NCBI GenBank assembly: GCA_005888325.1
Contig: VAWU01000030.1
Span: 1 to 42,668, forward strand
Source: Actinomycetota bacterium
GTDB lineage: Bacteria; Actinomycetota; Acidimicrobiia; Acidimicrobiales; AC-14
Direction of reading: 5' to 3'
DNA length: 42,668 bases
The position numbers and the translations under genes were made by a program. A model generated the notes under the pieces. It saw only the letters and a program-made list of their open reading frames with translations. It was not told where the DNA came from and did not search any database. Shown here piece after piece: positions 25,417 through 33,371 of the stretch (positions are counted from its first letter, which is position 1; the number at the start of each line of letters is the position of its first letter).

Positions 25417-26191
25417 ACCACCGCCTGCCCTCGCCCGTGAGCACCCGGCCGAACTGCAGGTCGGGGAAGTGGGCGGCCGCGACCAGGTCGGTGGTGCCCT
25501 CCACCTCGCGCCAGACGGCCTCCCGCGTGCGCCGGGCCAGGTCGGGGTCGACGTCGCTCAGGGCGTAGAAGTCGGGCTCGGTCAGCTGCAGGGGACACTC
25601 GACGGCGTCGCCGAGCAGGAAGGCCCGTTCGTCACCCGACGCGAGCACCAGGCAGTAGTGGCCCGACGTGTGGCCGGGTGTGGCCCGGGCGGTGATGCCC
25701 GGCGCCAGCGCCACCATGTCGCCGTCCATGGGCTCGAGCCGGCCCGCGGCATCGAGCGCCTCCATGGCGACGCGGATGTGATCGGTCGGGTCCGCATCGG
25801 TCACGAACATCTTCCAATCCCCCACGCCGAACCGCACGGTTGCGTTGGCGAAGTAGGGCGCGCCCTCGTGCATCAGCCAGCCCGCGTGGTCGCGGTGGAG
25901 GTGGGTGCAGACGACGAGGTCGACGTCGCTCGGCGCGCACCCCGCTGCGGCCAGCTGCGCGGGGAGGTCACCGCCGCGCGCCCAGTCAGTGGTCCGCGCG
26001 CCGAGACCCGCGTCGAGCAGGACGGTGCGATCGCCGCCACGGACCAGATAGCAGCCGATGGGCATGTGGATGCGACCGTCGGCGCCGAGGAGCTCTCGGT
26101 GCGCCGACCAGTCGAGGTCGACGTAGAACTCTCGCGGGAGCACGGCCGTCCCGTCCGAGAGCGGTGCGAGCTCGAGGTCACCGATGCGCAC
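25403..26191 (-). CDS. Metallo-beta-lactamase-fold hydrolase
   Basis: About 262 residues. The dinuclear zinc motif THLHRDHAGW is complete, with later His/Asp ligands in PGHTSGHYCLVL and LLGDAVECP and a final AAHFPDLQFGRV His. It resembles the N-acyl homoserine lactonase / quorum-quenching-like MBL subgroup, but substrate is unproven. The start is uncertain. GTG 26191 keeps it clear of the divergent small gene at 26216 and begins at the first conserved strand (RIGDLELAPLSDG); longer frames run through that gene. Confidence 0.82.
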   Translation of the reverse strand: MRIGDLELAPLSDGTAVLPREFYVDLDWSAHRELLGADGRIHMPIGCYLVRGGDRTVLLDAGLGARTTDWARGGDLPAQLAAAGCAPSDVDLVVCTHLHRDHAGWLMHEGAPYFANATVRFGVGDWKMFVTDADPTDHIRVAMEALDAAGRLEPMDGDMVALAPGITARATPGHTSGHYCLVLASGDERAFLLGDAVECPLQLTEPDFYALSDVDPDLARRTREAVWREVEGTTDLVAAAHFPDLQFGRVLTGEGRRWFTPA

Positions 26192-26215
26192 GCGCGCCGA
26201 CGCTACGTTGTCGCG

Positions 26216-26416
26216 ATGGCCGATGCCGACGGGCTCCCGTTTCACCTGAAGGACAAGGTCGAGGCGGCTGCCGAGCTGCCCGGCGTCCCGGTCGGCACCC
26301 ACGGGGTCGTCGCCGCGGTGGCCGGCCTCGAGTGGATCCGGTATCGCGTGCGCTTCGAGAACGGCGTAGAGCTGGGCACGCTCGACCCGAAGTACCTGGC
26401 CCCGCGCAAGTCGTAG
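26216..26416 (+). CDS. Small SH3-barrel-like protein of unknown function
   Basis: 66 residues. The core GVPVGTHGVVAAVAGLEWIRYRVRFENGVELGTLDPKYLAP looks like a KOW/SH3-type beta-barrel, of a kind found as short conserved proteins in actinobacteria. ATG 26216. It is divergent from the MBL gene and 41 bp ahead of the helicase gene, with a hairpin between. No function is proposed. Confidence 0.65.
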   Translation: MADADGLPFHLKDKVEAAAELPGVPVGTHGVVAAVAGLEWIRYRVRFENGVELGTLDPKYLAPRKS

Positions 26417-26427
26417 ACTCGACGGTT

Positions 26428-26444
26428 CGGCCCGGGACGGGCCG
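26428..26444 (+). terminator. Hairpin between the small gene and the helicase gene
   Basis: A perfect 7-bp stem CGGCCCG / CGGGCCG with a GGA loop, followed by TTCTCG. It lies 11 bp after the stop at 26416 and 13 bp before the helicase ATG. It may act as a terminator or hide the helicase start region. Confidence 0.5.
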
Positions 26445-26457
26445 TTCTCGTCGATCG

Positions 26458-28551
26458 ATGCCTTCCCATCCCGACCTCGCGTCCGAGCAGGCCCACGTCG
26501 CCCTGGCGTACGAGCGTCTCGCCGCCACCCGCGCCGCCGCCGAACAGGCGCTGAGGGCCGCGCTGGGCCAGGGCGGCATCGGCACGCCCCAAGCGCTCGT
26601 CGAGCGCGACGTGATGGTGGCGAACGCGCTCGAGCGGATCGAGCGCCTGGGGGTCGGCGACGAGGCCATCTGCTTCGGGCGCATCGACCGGGACGACGGC
26701 GAGGCGTACCACATCGGGCGCCTGGCGGTCGCCGACGTCGACCACACGCCGCTCGTCATCGACTGGCGGGTGCCGGCCGCGGAGCCCTTCTACCGGGCCA
26801 CCGGTCGCCATCCCATGGGCCTCTGGCGTCGCCGCCACCTCGTCACCGACGGGCGCCGCGTCGTCGACCTCGAGGACGAGCTGTTCGGTCCGACGACTGC
26901 GGGCCAGGCCGGCCCCGAAGGCAACGGAGAGAACGCGGCGGGCGACGGTCGCCTCGCGGGCCCGGCGACGCTCCTCGCCGCGCTCGAGCGGTCGCGGACG
27001 GGTTTCATGCGCGACATCGTGGCCACCGTCCAGGCCGAGCAGGACCAGATCATCCGGGCCCCGCTGACCGGTGTGCTCGTCGTGCAGGGCGGCCCGGGCA
27101 CGGGGAAGACCGCGGTTGCGCTGCACCGGGCCGCCTACCTCCTCTACACCCACCGCTTCCTGCTCGAGCGTCAGGGCGTGCTCGTCGTCGGGCCCAACCG
27201 CCTCTTCCTCCGTTACATCGAGCAGGTGCTGCCGTCGCTGGGTGAGACGGGCGTCCACCTGGCCACGCCCGCATCGCTCGTGCCCGAGGTGACGCCAACG
27301 GGCACGGAACCGATCGACGTCGCCCGGCTCAAGGGCGACGGGCGCATGGCCGCGGTCGTCGCCAAGGCCGTGCGCGATCGCGAGCGGCCCCTGCGCCGCG
27401 GCGTCGAGGTGCCGTTCGGCCGCCGGGTGCTGCGTCTCGCGGCGCGCGACACGGCCGAGATCGTATCGACCGCCCGCCGCCGGTCGGGCCCCCACAACGC
27501 GCGCCGGCGTCTCGTCGAGCGGCTCTTGTTCGATCGGTTGCACGAGCAATGGGTAAGCGCGGAGGGCGCGGCGGGACTGTCGGTCGAGGAGATGGGTCGC
27601 GTGCTACGGCGCGAGCCGGAGGTGTTCGAGGCGCTCGAGCGCATGTGGCCGGTGCTCACACCGATGCAGCTCCTGCACGACCTCTTCGGCGCGCGTCCGC
27701 TGCTCGAGCTGGCGGGGGCCGGGCTTCGGCCGGAGGAGCGCGCCGCGTTGCACCGGCCGCGCCGCGCCTCGCTCGAAGACGTCGCGTGGACGCCTGCCGA
27801 CATGGCGCTGCTCGACGAGGCGCGCCATCGGCTGGGGCCGGCGCGCGGCAAGGACGAGCTGCGCACGTACGGCCACATCGTCGTCGACGAGGCGCAGGAC
27901 CTCTCGCCGATGCAGCTGCGCATGCTCACCCGCAGGTCGCTGTCGGGCTCGATGACCGTGGTCGGCGACCTGGCCCAGGCCACCGGCACCTGGGCCGCGT
28001 CGACGTGGGACGACGTCGTGCGCCACCTCGAGCCCCGGCGGGGCTGGCAGCTCGTCGGCCTGAGCGTCAACTACCGCACGCCGTCCGAGATCATGGCGGT
28101 GGCCGACCGCGTGCTGGCCGCCGCGGTCCCCGGTGCACGACCCCCTCGGTCGGTGCGCTCGACCGGGGCGACGCCTCGGTTCGTGCGCTGCGATCCCCCC
28201 GCGCTTCCCGCATGCGTGGCCGAGGTGGCCGCGGCCCAGGCGGCATCGGGAGGCACGATCGCCGTCGTCTGCGCGGTGTCCCAGCGCGACGACCTCGCCG
28301 AGGCGCTGCGGGTCGCGGAGGTCGACTTCGGCGACGCGACCCGCCGCGGCCTTTCGGCGCCGGTGACGCTCGTCGACGTCGGAATGGTGAAGGGCCTCGA
28401 GTTCGACGTGGTGATCGTGGTCTCACCGGCCCGGCTGGTCGCGGAGTCGGCACAGGGGCCCCGCAGCCTGTACGTGGCGCTCACCCGCGCCACCCGTCGT
28501 CTCGTCGTCGTCCACGCCGAGGATCTTCCGTCGATCATGGGCGAGCCATAG
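26458..28551 (+). CDS. HelD/HelR-like UvrD-family ATPase (RNA polymerase-associated helicase-like)
   Basis: 697 residues. An N-terminal helical/coiled-coil arm (about 5-65) precedes ICFGRIDRDDGEAYHIGRLAV and VIDWRVPAAEPFY, a signature of the HelD class. Superfamily 1 motifs follow: Q/Walker A VVQGGPGTGKTAVALHR (G211-T218), motif II IVVDEAQDLSPMQ, motif III GDLAQATG, SVNYRTPSEI (motif IV) and VKGLEFDVVIV / YVALTRATRRLVV (V, VI). Actinobacterial HelD/HelR proteins recycle stalled RNA polymerase and can protect against rifamycins. I see no rifamycin-associated element upstream. A DNA-repair UvrD role is the alternative. Confidence 0.88.
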   Translation: MPSHPDLASEQAHVALAYERLAATRAAAEQALRAALGQGGIGTPQALVERDVMVANALERIERLGVGDEAICFGRIDRDDGEAYHIGRLAVADVDHTPLVIDWRVPAAEPFYRATGRHPMGLWRRRHLVTDGRRVVDLEDELFGPTTAGQAGPEGNGENAAGDGRLAGPATLLAALERSRTGFMRDIVATVQAEQDQIIRAPLTGVLVVQGGPGTGKTAVALHRAAYLLYTHRFLLERQGVLVVGPNRLFLRYIEQVLPSLGETGVHLATPASLVPEVTPTGTEPIDVARLKGDGRMAAVVAKAVRDRERPLRRGVEVPFGRRVLRLAARDTAEIVSTARRRSGPHNARRRLVERLLFDRLHEQWVSAEGAAGLSVEEMGRVLRREPEVFEALERMWPVLTPMQLLHDLFGARPLLELAGAGLRPEERAALHRPRRASLEDVAWTPADMALLDEARHRLGPARGKDELRTYGHIVVDEAQDLSPMQLRMLTRRSLSGSMTVVGDLAQATGTWAASTWDDVVRHLEPRRGWQLVGLSVNYRTPSEIMAVADRVLAAAVPGARPPRSVRSTGATPRFVRCDPPALPACVAEVAAAQAASGGTIAVVCAVSQRDDLAEALRVAEVDFGDATRRGLSAPVTLVDVGMVKGLEFDVVIVVSPARLVAESAQGPRSLYVALTRATRRLVVVHAEDLPSIMGEP

Positions 28552-28561
28552 GGTGTCGCCG

Positions 28562-28984
28562 ATGACGGACATCGACATGGGCCTCACCCACGTGGCCCTC
28601 CCGGTCACCGATCCCGACGCCAGCGTCGAGTTCTACGAGCGCTACGCGGCGATGAAGGTCGTGCACCGCAGGCGCGACGAGGCCGCGGGCACGACGGTCG
28701 TGTGGCTCAGCGACCTCACCCGTCCGTTCGTGATCGTGCTCGTCGAGTCGACGCGCGTCGACGGGGGGCTCGGTGGGTTCGCCCACCTGGGTGTGGCCTG
28801 CGAGAGCCGCGACGAGGTCGACCGGCGGGGCGAGCAGGCGCGATCAGAAGGACGAACGGTGCTCGGTCCCCACGATTCCGGACCTCCTGTCGGCTACTGG
28901 ATGTTCATCGCTGACCCCGACGGCCACAACCTCGAGCTCTCCCACGGCCAAGAGGTGGCCTTCACCATCGAGCACGCGAGCTAA
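28562..28984 (+). CDS. VOC-family (glyoxalase-like) protein
   Basis: 140 residues. Begins MTDIDMGLTHVALPVTDPDA with a first metal-ligand His; ends MFIADPDGHNLELSHGQEVAF with the Glu ligand. The small pattern FYERYAAMKVVHRR is typical of lactoylglutathione-lyase-like proteins, but substrate is unknown. ATG 28562 is preferred over GTG 28553. It lies 12 bp before an osmC gene with a strong RBS, so the two are probably co-transcribed stress genes. Confidence 0.85.
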   Translation: MTDIDMGLTHVALPVTDPDASVEFYERYAAMKVVHRRRDEAAGTTVVWLSDLTRPFVIVLVESTRVDGGLGGFAHLGVACESRDEVDRRGEQARSEGRTVLGPHDSGPPVGYWMFIADPDGHNLELSHGQEVAFTIEHAS

Positions 28985-28996
28985 GGAGAAAGAAGG

Positions 28997-29422
28997 ATGC
29001 CGGTACGCACTTCAGACGCGCAGTGGGAGGGCGACCTCCCGTCCGGGAAGGGCACGATGCGGTTCGGGGGCGGGGCCTTCGAAGGGCAGTACTCGTTCGC
29101 GTCGCGCTTCGAGAGCGGCACGGGCACCAACCCCGAGGAGCTCATCGCCGCGGCCCACGCGGGCTGCTTCTCCATGGCGCTGTCGGGCGCGTTGTCGCGC
29201 GCCGGCCACGTGCCCAACCGCGTCCACACCACCGCCAAGGTGCACCTGGACAAGGGCGACGCCGGCTTCCGGATCTCGGCCATCGAGCTCGAGACCGAGG
29301 CGGACGTGCCCGGCATCGATGACGCTGCCTTCCAGAAGGAGGCCGCGGCGGCCAAGGTCGGCTGCCCGGTCTCGCAGGCACTGGCCGCCGTCGACATCAC
29401 GCTGAACGCGCGACTGGTGTAG
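28997..29422 (+). CDS. osmC: OsmC-family peroxidase (organic hydroperoxide reductase)
   Basis: 141 residues. Both catalytic Cys are present: C57 in AAHAGCFSMAL and C123 in KVGCPVSQAL. The GxGTNPEELIAAAHAGC motif is diagnostic of the OsmC (rather than Ohr) branch. It detoxifies organic hydroperoxides with thiol reductant in the cytoplasm. The ribosome site AAGGAGAAAGAAGG precedes ATG 28997. It follows the VOC gene on the same strand and converges with the amidohydrolase gene, 6 bp away. Confidence 0.93.
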   Translation: MPVRTSDAQWEGDLPSGKGTMRFGGGAFEGQYSFASRFESGTGTNPEELIAAAHAGCFSMALSGALSRAGHVPNRVHTTAKVHLDKGDAGFRISAIELETEADVPGIDDAAFQKEAAAAKVGCPVSQALAAVDITLNARLV

Positions 29423-29428
29423 GCGCAG

Positions 29429-30718
29429 TCAGCTCTTGCGCACGCGCGCGATGTCGGTGGCCTTCGTCATCTTCTGAGCCCGCTTGCCGTGGCTGCGCGG
29501 CGTGATGTCGACGTCGCTCGCCTCGGCGCGCAGCGCGCCGACGGTGCAGGACTCGCGTTGGCGGTGGGCGAACGGGTCGTAGCGGAAGTGGCGCATGGCG
29601 TTGCCGTGGGTGATGGCGTCGACCTCGGCGCGGGTGAGGTCGTCGAGCGGGTTCAACGACTTGGCCAGCGTCTCGGCCGACATGGGCCAGGTGGAGTCCG
29701 AGTGGGGGTAGTCGCACTCCCAGCAGATCGTGTCGACGCCCACGCGGTGACGGCTCTCGAGGCCCGACGGGTCATCGATGAAGCAGGTGACGATGCGGTC
29801 ACGGAAGACCTGGCTCGGCAGCATGTCGCCGAAGTCCTGCCCCGTCCACTGGTGGTGGCGCTGGTAGATCCAATCCACGCGGTCGAGGAAGTAGGGGATC
29901 CAGCCGATGCCGCCCTCGGACAGCGCGAACCGGAGCGTTGGGTACTTCCGCAACACCGGCGACCAGAGCAGGTCGGCGGCGGCCTGCACGATGTTGATCG
30001 GCTGGAGGCTGATGAGCACGTCGATCGGCGCCTCGACCGACGTGACGACGAGGGTGGACGACGAGCCGATGTGCATGCAGACGATCGTGCCCTCGTCGCT
30101 GCAGGCGGACCAGAAGGGGTCCCAGTGCTCGTTGTGGAGGCTGGGGAGCTTCAGCTTCTCGGGGTTCTCGGAGAACGAGACCGCGTGACAGCCCTTCTCC
30201 GCCACCCGATGGATCTCGTCTGCCATCAGCTGGGGGTCCCAGATCGGGGGGATGGCGAGCGGGATGAAGCGACCGGGGTAGCTGCCACACCACTCGTCGA
30301 TGTGCCAGTCGTTGTACGCCCGGAGCACCGCGAGGCCCAGCTCCTTGTCGGACGAGCGGGCGAACAGCTGACCGCACAGGTTCGGGAACGACGGGAAGCA
30401 CATCGAGCCGAGCACGCCATTGACGTTCATGTCGCGCACGCGCTCGTCGATGTCGTAGCAACCGGCTCGCAGCTCGTCGAACGAGGTCGGCTCCATGCCG
30501 TACTCGTCGGGTGGGCGGCCGGCGACCGCGTTGAGCCCGATGTTGGGGATCTCGCGGCCGTCGTAGGTCCAGACGTCGGTGCCGTCGTCCTTGCGGATCA
30601 GCCGGGGGGCGCCGTCCTGGAAGCGCGCCTCGAGGCGCCCGTCGAACAGATGAGGTGGCTCGACCACGTGGTCGTCGACGCTCACGAGGATCAGGTCGTC
30701 GATGTCGATATTGCTCAT
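29429..30718 (-). CDS. Amidohydrolase-family (ACMSD-like TIM-barrel) metal-dependent hydrolase
   Basis: 429 residues. LVSVDDHVVEPPHLFDGR supplies the N-terminal DxHxxE-like metal site. VCMHIGSSST carries the barrel His, FALSEGGIGWIPYFLDR another strand, and TICWECDYPHSDSTWP the late Asp. These are signatures of the amidohydrolase_2 family (2-amino-3-carboxymuconate semialdehyde decarboxylase-like), expanded in actinobacteria that degrade aromatic or steroid compounds. Exact substrate unknown. ATG 30718; it lies 43 bp downstream of the acyl-CoA synthetase gene on the same strand, possibly one catabolic unit. Confidence 0.87.
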   Translation of the reverse strand: MSNIDIDDLILVSVDDHVVEPPHLFDGRLEARFQDGAPRLIRKDDGTDVWTYDGREIPNIGLNAVAGRPPDEYGMEPTSFDELRAGCYDIDERVRDMNVNGVLGSMCFPSFPNLCGQLFARSSDKELGLAVLRAYNDWHIDEWCGSYPGRFIPLAIPPIWDPQLMADEIHRVAEKGCHAVSFSENPEKLKLPSLHNEHWDPFWSACSDEGTIVCMHIGSSSTLVVTSVEAPIDVLISLQPINIVQAAADLLWSPVLRKYPTLRFALSEGGIGWIPYFLDRVDWIYQRHHQWTGQDFGDMLPSQVFRDRIVTCFIDDPSGLESRHRVGVDTICWECDYPHSDSTWPMSAETLAKSLNPLDDLTRAEVDAITHGNAMRHFRYDPFAHRQRESCTVGALRAEASDVDITPRSHGKRAQKMTKATDIARVRKS

Positions 30719-30761
30719 GTTGCCTCCCGGACCCCTGACGTCTCAGCCCCCCGACGTCGAG

Positions 30762-32255
30762 TCACGATAACTCGGCCAGCAGCCGCGCCTTGTCGACCTT
30801 GCCCATGCCGGTGCGGGGCAGCGGCTCCGCCCGCAGCACCAGGCGGCGGGGCCGCTTGTAGTCGGCCAGGCGGTCGACGACGAACGCGCGCACGTCGTCG
30901 AGCGTGAGCGCCGGCGCGCCGTCGCGCAGCCGCACCACCGCGCAGACGTCGTGGCCCAGCATCGCGTGGGGCACACCGATGATGGCGACCTCGGCGATGT
31001 CAGGATGCTCGAACAGCGCGCTCTCGACCTCGACCGAGTAGATGTTGTAGCCCCCGCGCAGCACCATGTCCTTCTTCCGGTCGACGATGAACAGGTAGCC
31101 CTCGTCGTCGAGACGACCGAGATCACCCGTGAACACCCAGCCGTTGCGCCACGTGCGGGCGGTGCCGTCGGGGTCGTTGTGGTACGAGCGCCGGCCCGCG
31201 GGCAGCTTGAGCGTGATCTCGCCCACCTCACCGGTCGTCACCTCGTGCTCCAGCTCGTCGACGATGCGGATCTCGACACCGGGCATGGGCCGCCCGACCG
31301 AGCCCGGGCGGTTCAGGGCCTCACCGGGCGGGAGCACGCACACGCTGTTGCCACCCTCGGTGAGGCCGTAGCCCTGGGTGAGCGTCGCATTCGGGAACGC
31401 AGCTGCGAGCACCTCGACGGCCGCGGGTGGCGTGGGCGCACCGCCGAACATCACGACGACGACCGACGACGTGTCGCGGTCGCGCAGCGCGCCCGACTCG
31501 AGCAGGAGCAGGATGTGCGCCGGCACCATCAGCACGAACATGGCCCGCTCGCGCTCGATGAGCTCGGCGAAGCGACCGGTCTCGAACGTGGGCTGCACGA
31601 CGCTCGTCACCGCCAGCCGCATCGGTGTGAGCTGGGCGCCGATCACACCGGTGAACGTCGAGAGCGGCATGGCGTGCAGGAACGTGCCCCCCCGTTTGAG
31701 CGGCTCCATCGCATGATGAGCGGCGTTGTCGTGGGTCGAAGCGACGCCCTTGGGCAGGCCGGTGGTGCCCGACGTGTAGAAGATGTCGGCTGGGTCGTCG
31801 CCGTCGACGTCGACCCGGAACGCTGAGTCGTCGCGATCGACGAGATCGGTGTACGGCAGGACTGCGACGCCGGGCGCACCACTCGTGAGCTCGTGGGCGC
31901 GAGCCGTCTGGTCGCCCGCGGTGACGACCGCTCTCGCCCCGCTGTCGGAGAGGACGTGCTCGATCTCGCGCCGGGCGTAGCGCGGGTTGACGAGCACTGC
32001 GACCGCGCCCGCCCGCAGGACGGCGACGTAGGCGACCTGCAGCGCGCACGCGTCGTGGTTGGTCATGAGGAGCGCGACCCGGTCGCCCTTGCGCACACCC
32101 GCGGCGGTCAGCCCCCGGGCCACGGCGTTGGCGCGCCTGTCCCACGCCGCGAAGCTCATCTCCGAGGCGCCGTCGACCCGCACGCCGTCAACCCGTAGAG
32201 CCGTCCGGTCACCGAAACGCTCCGCCCGGTCGTGGACCTCGTCGCTCACGAACAC
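30762..32255 (-). CDS. Class I adenylate-forming enzyme (acyl-CoA synthetase)
   Basis: 497 residues. The AMP-binding P-loop FYTSGTTGLPKG, the A5-like QGYGLTEGG, motif WVFTGDLGRLDDEGYLFIVDRKKDM and a C-terminal catalytic-Lys region (PRTGMGKVDKARL) are all present. It activates a carboxylic acid to an acyl-adenylate and then acyl-CoA. The chain length or aromatic nature of the substrate cannot be read. The start GTG at 32253-32255 is 29 bp from a divergent LivK-like gene. It may work with the downstream amidohydrolase in catabolism. Confidence 0.92.
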   Translation of the reverse strand: MFVSDEVHDRAERFGDRTALRVDGVRVDGASEMSFAAWDRRANAVARGLTAAGVRKGDRVALLMTNHDACALQVAYVAVLRAGAVAVLVNPRYARREIEHVLSDSGARAVVTAGDQTARAHELTSGAPGVAVLPYTDLVDRDDSAFRVDVDGDDPADIFYTSGTTGLPKGVASTHDNAAHHAMEPLKRGGTFLHAMPLSTFTGVIGAQLTPMRLAVTSVVQPTFETGRFAELIERERAMFVLMVPAHILLLLESGALRDRDTSSVVVVMFGGAPTPPAAVEVLAAAFPNATLTQGYGLTEGGNSVCVLPPGEALNRPGSVGRPMPGVEIRIVDELEHEVTTGEVGEITLKLPAGRRSYHNDPDGTARTWRNGWVFTGDLGRLDDEGYLFIVDRKKDMVLRGGYNIYSVEVESALFEHPDIAEVAIIGVPHAMLGHDVCAVVRLRDGAPALTLDDVRAFVVDRLADYKRPRRLVLRAEPLPRTGMGKVDKARLLAELS

Positions 32256-32284
32256 GGACGTGACCTATCAATACACTGCCGGCC

Positions 32285-33337
32285 ATGCAAGTGACGGCCG
32301 CACCCATCCTCGTCGGCTCGCTGTTCGACTTCCCCCAGGCCGACGAGGGGGCGAGCTTCCTCGACGCGGTGCGATTGGGCCTCGACGACGTGGCGTCGAC
32401 GGGTCGCATCGACCGCGCGGTCGAGCTCGTGCCCCACCTCGCGCGCGGGCTTCCGCTCGGCACCGCGCGCGACGTCGAGAACGGCTTCGACGACCTCGAG
32501 GCGCTGGGGGTACTGGCCATCCTCGGGCCGTCGATCAGCGACAACGGGCTCATCGTGCGCGACCTGGCCGACGACGCGGGGCTGGCGTGCATCAACTACA
32601 CCGGAGGCGAGCACACCCGGAGCGAGCTCATGTTCCACTACCAGGTGGGCTCGCTCGAGGAGGAGCCCGCGGTGCTGGCGCGGTACCTCGTCGACCAGGG
32701 CCGGCGGACGGTAGCGGTCATCCACGATCACTCGCCCGTGGGCCGGCGCTACGCGGACTTCTTCGAGCAGGCGCGCGGCCTGTTGGGCCTCGAGGTGACG
32801 GGCACCGCCGCCATCTCGCCGCTGGCGCAGGACGCGAGCGCGCTCGTGTCCCGCCTCCGTGCCGCTGATCCCGACGGGCTGTTGTACCTCGGGCTGGGCG
32901 TCTCGGCGCGCACGGTGGCTCTCGCGTTGCAGGCGGAGCGATGGGATGTTCCCGTCGTCGCCAACTCCGCGCTCATGTTCGGCTACGCACAGCACGACTG
33001 GCGCGCCGCATGGGAGGGCTGGGTCTACGTCGACACCGTCGCCGACGACAACGAGATGCGCGCCCGACTGCGCGAGCGCTCGCGCCCGTCGGCCGCGGGA
33101 CCGATCGGCGTGGCGGCCTACGACATGGGTCGTCTCCTCGGCGAGGGCATCGCCCGCGCCGTTCATCTGACGCGCGACGGCATCCGCGACGGCCTCGAGC
33201 ACGTGAAGCAACTGCCGGCGACGAGCGGGCGCGAGGGCACCATGATGGGCTTCGGCAGCTGGGACCACGCCGCCCTCAAGGGGCCCTATCTGGTGCTCCG
33301 CAGCTGGCGCGAAGGGCACACCGTGCAGGTCACGTGA
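32285..33337 (+). CDS. LivK-like ligand-binding protein without a signal peptide
   Basis: 350 residues of the type I periplasmic binding fold (leucine/branched-chain-type). GSLFDFPQADEGASFLDAVRLGLDDV, LGVLAILGPSISDNGL and RRTVAVIHDHSPVGRRYADFFEQ are the characteristic strands. The binding domain begins within ~6 residues of ATG 32285, and no hydrophobic leader or lipobox precedes it. It therefore looks cytoplasmic, unless an unseen start exists. No permease or ATPase is adjacent; the neighbour is a divergent acyl-CoA synthetase. It may be a cytosolic ligand binder or sensor. Function is not proposed. Confidence 0.8.
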   Translation: MQVTAAPILVGSLFDFPQADEGASFLDAVRLGLDDVASTGRIDRAVELVPHLARGLPLGTARDVENGFDDLEALGVLAILGPSISDNGLIVRDLADDAGLACINYTGGEHTRSELMFHYQVGSLEEEPAVLARYLVDQGRRTVAVIHDHSPVGRRYADFFEQARGLLGLEVTGTAAISPLAQDASALVSRLRAADPDGLLYLGLGVSARTVALALQAERWDVPVVANSALMFGYAQHDWRAAWEGWVYVDTVADDNEMRARLRERSRPSAAGPIGVAAYDMGRLLGEGIARAVHLTRDGIRDGLEHVKQLPATSGREGTMMGFGSWDHAALKGPYLVLRSWREGHTVQVT

Positions 33338-33371
33338 GCGAGGAGCGAGGCGAGGCGGAGGACCGCAGCCG

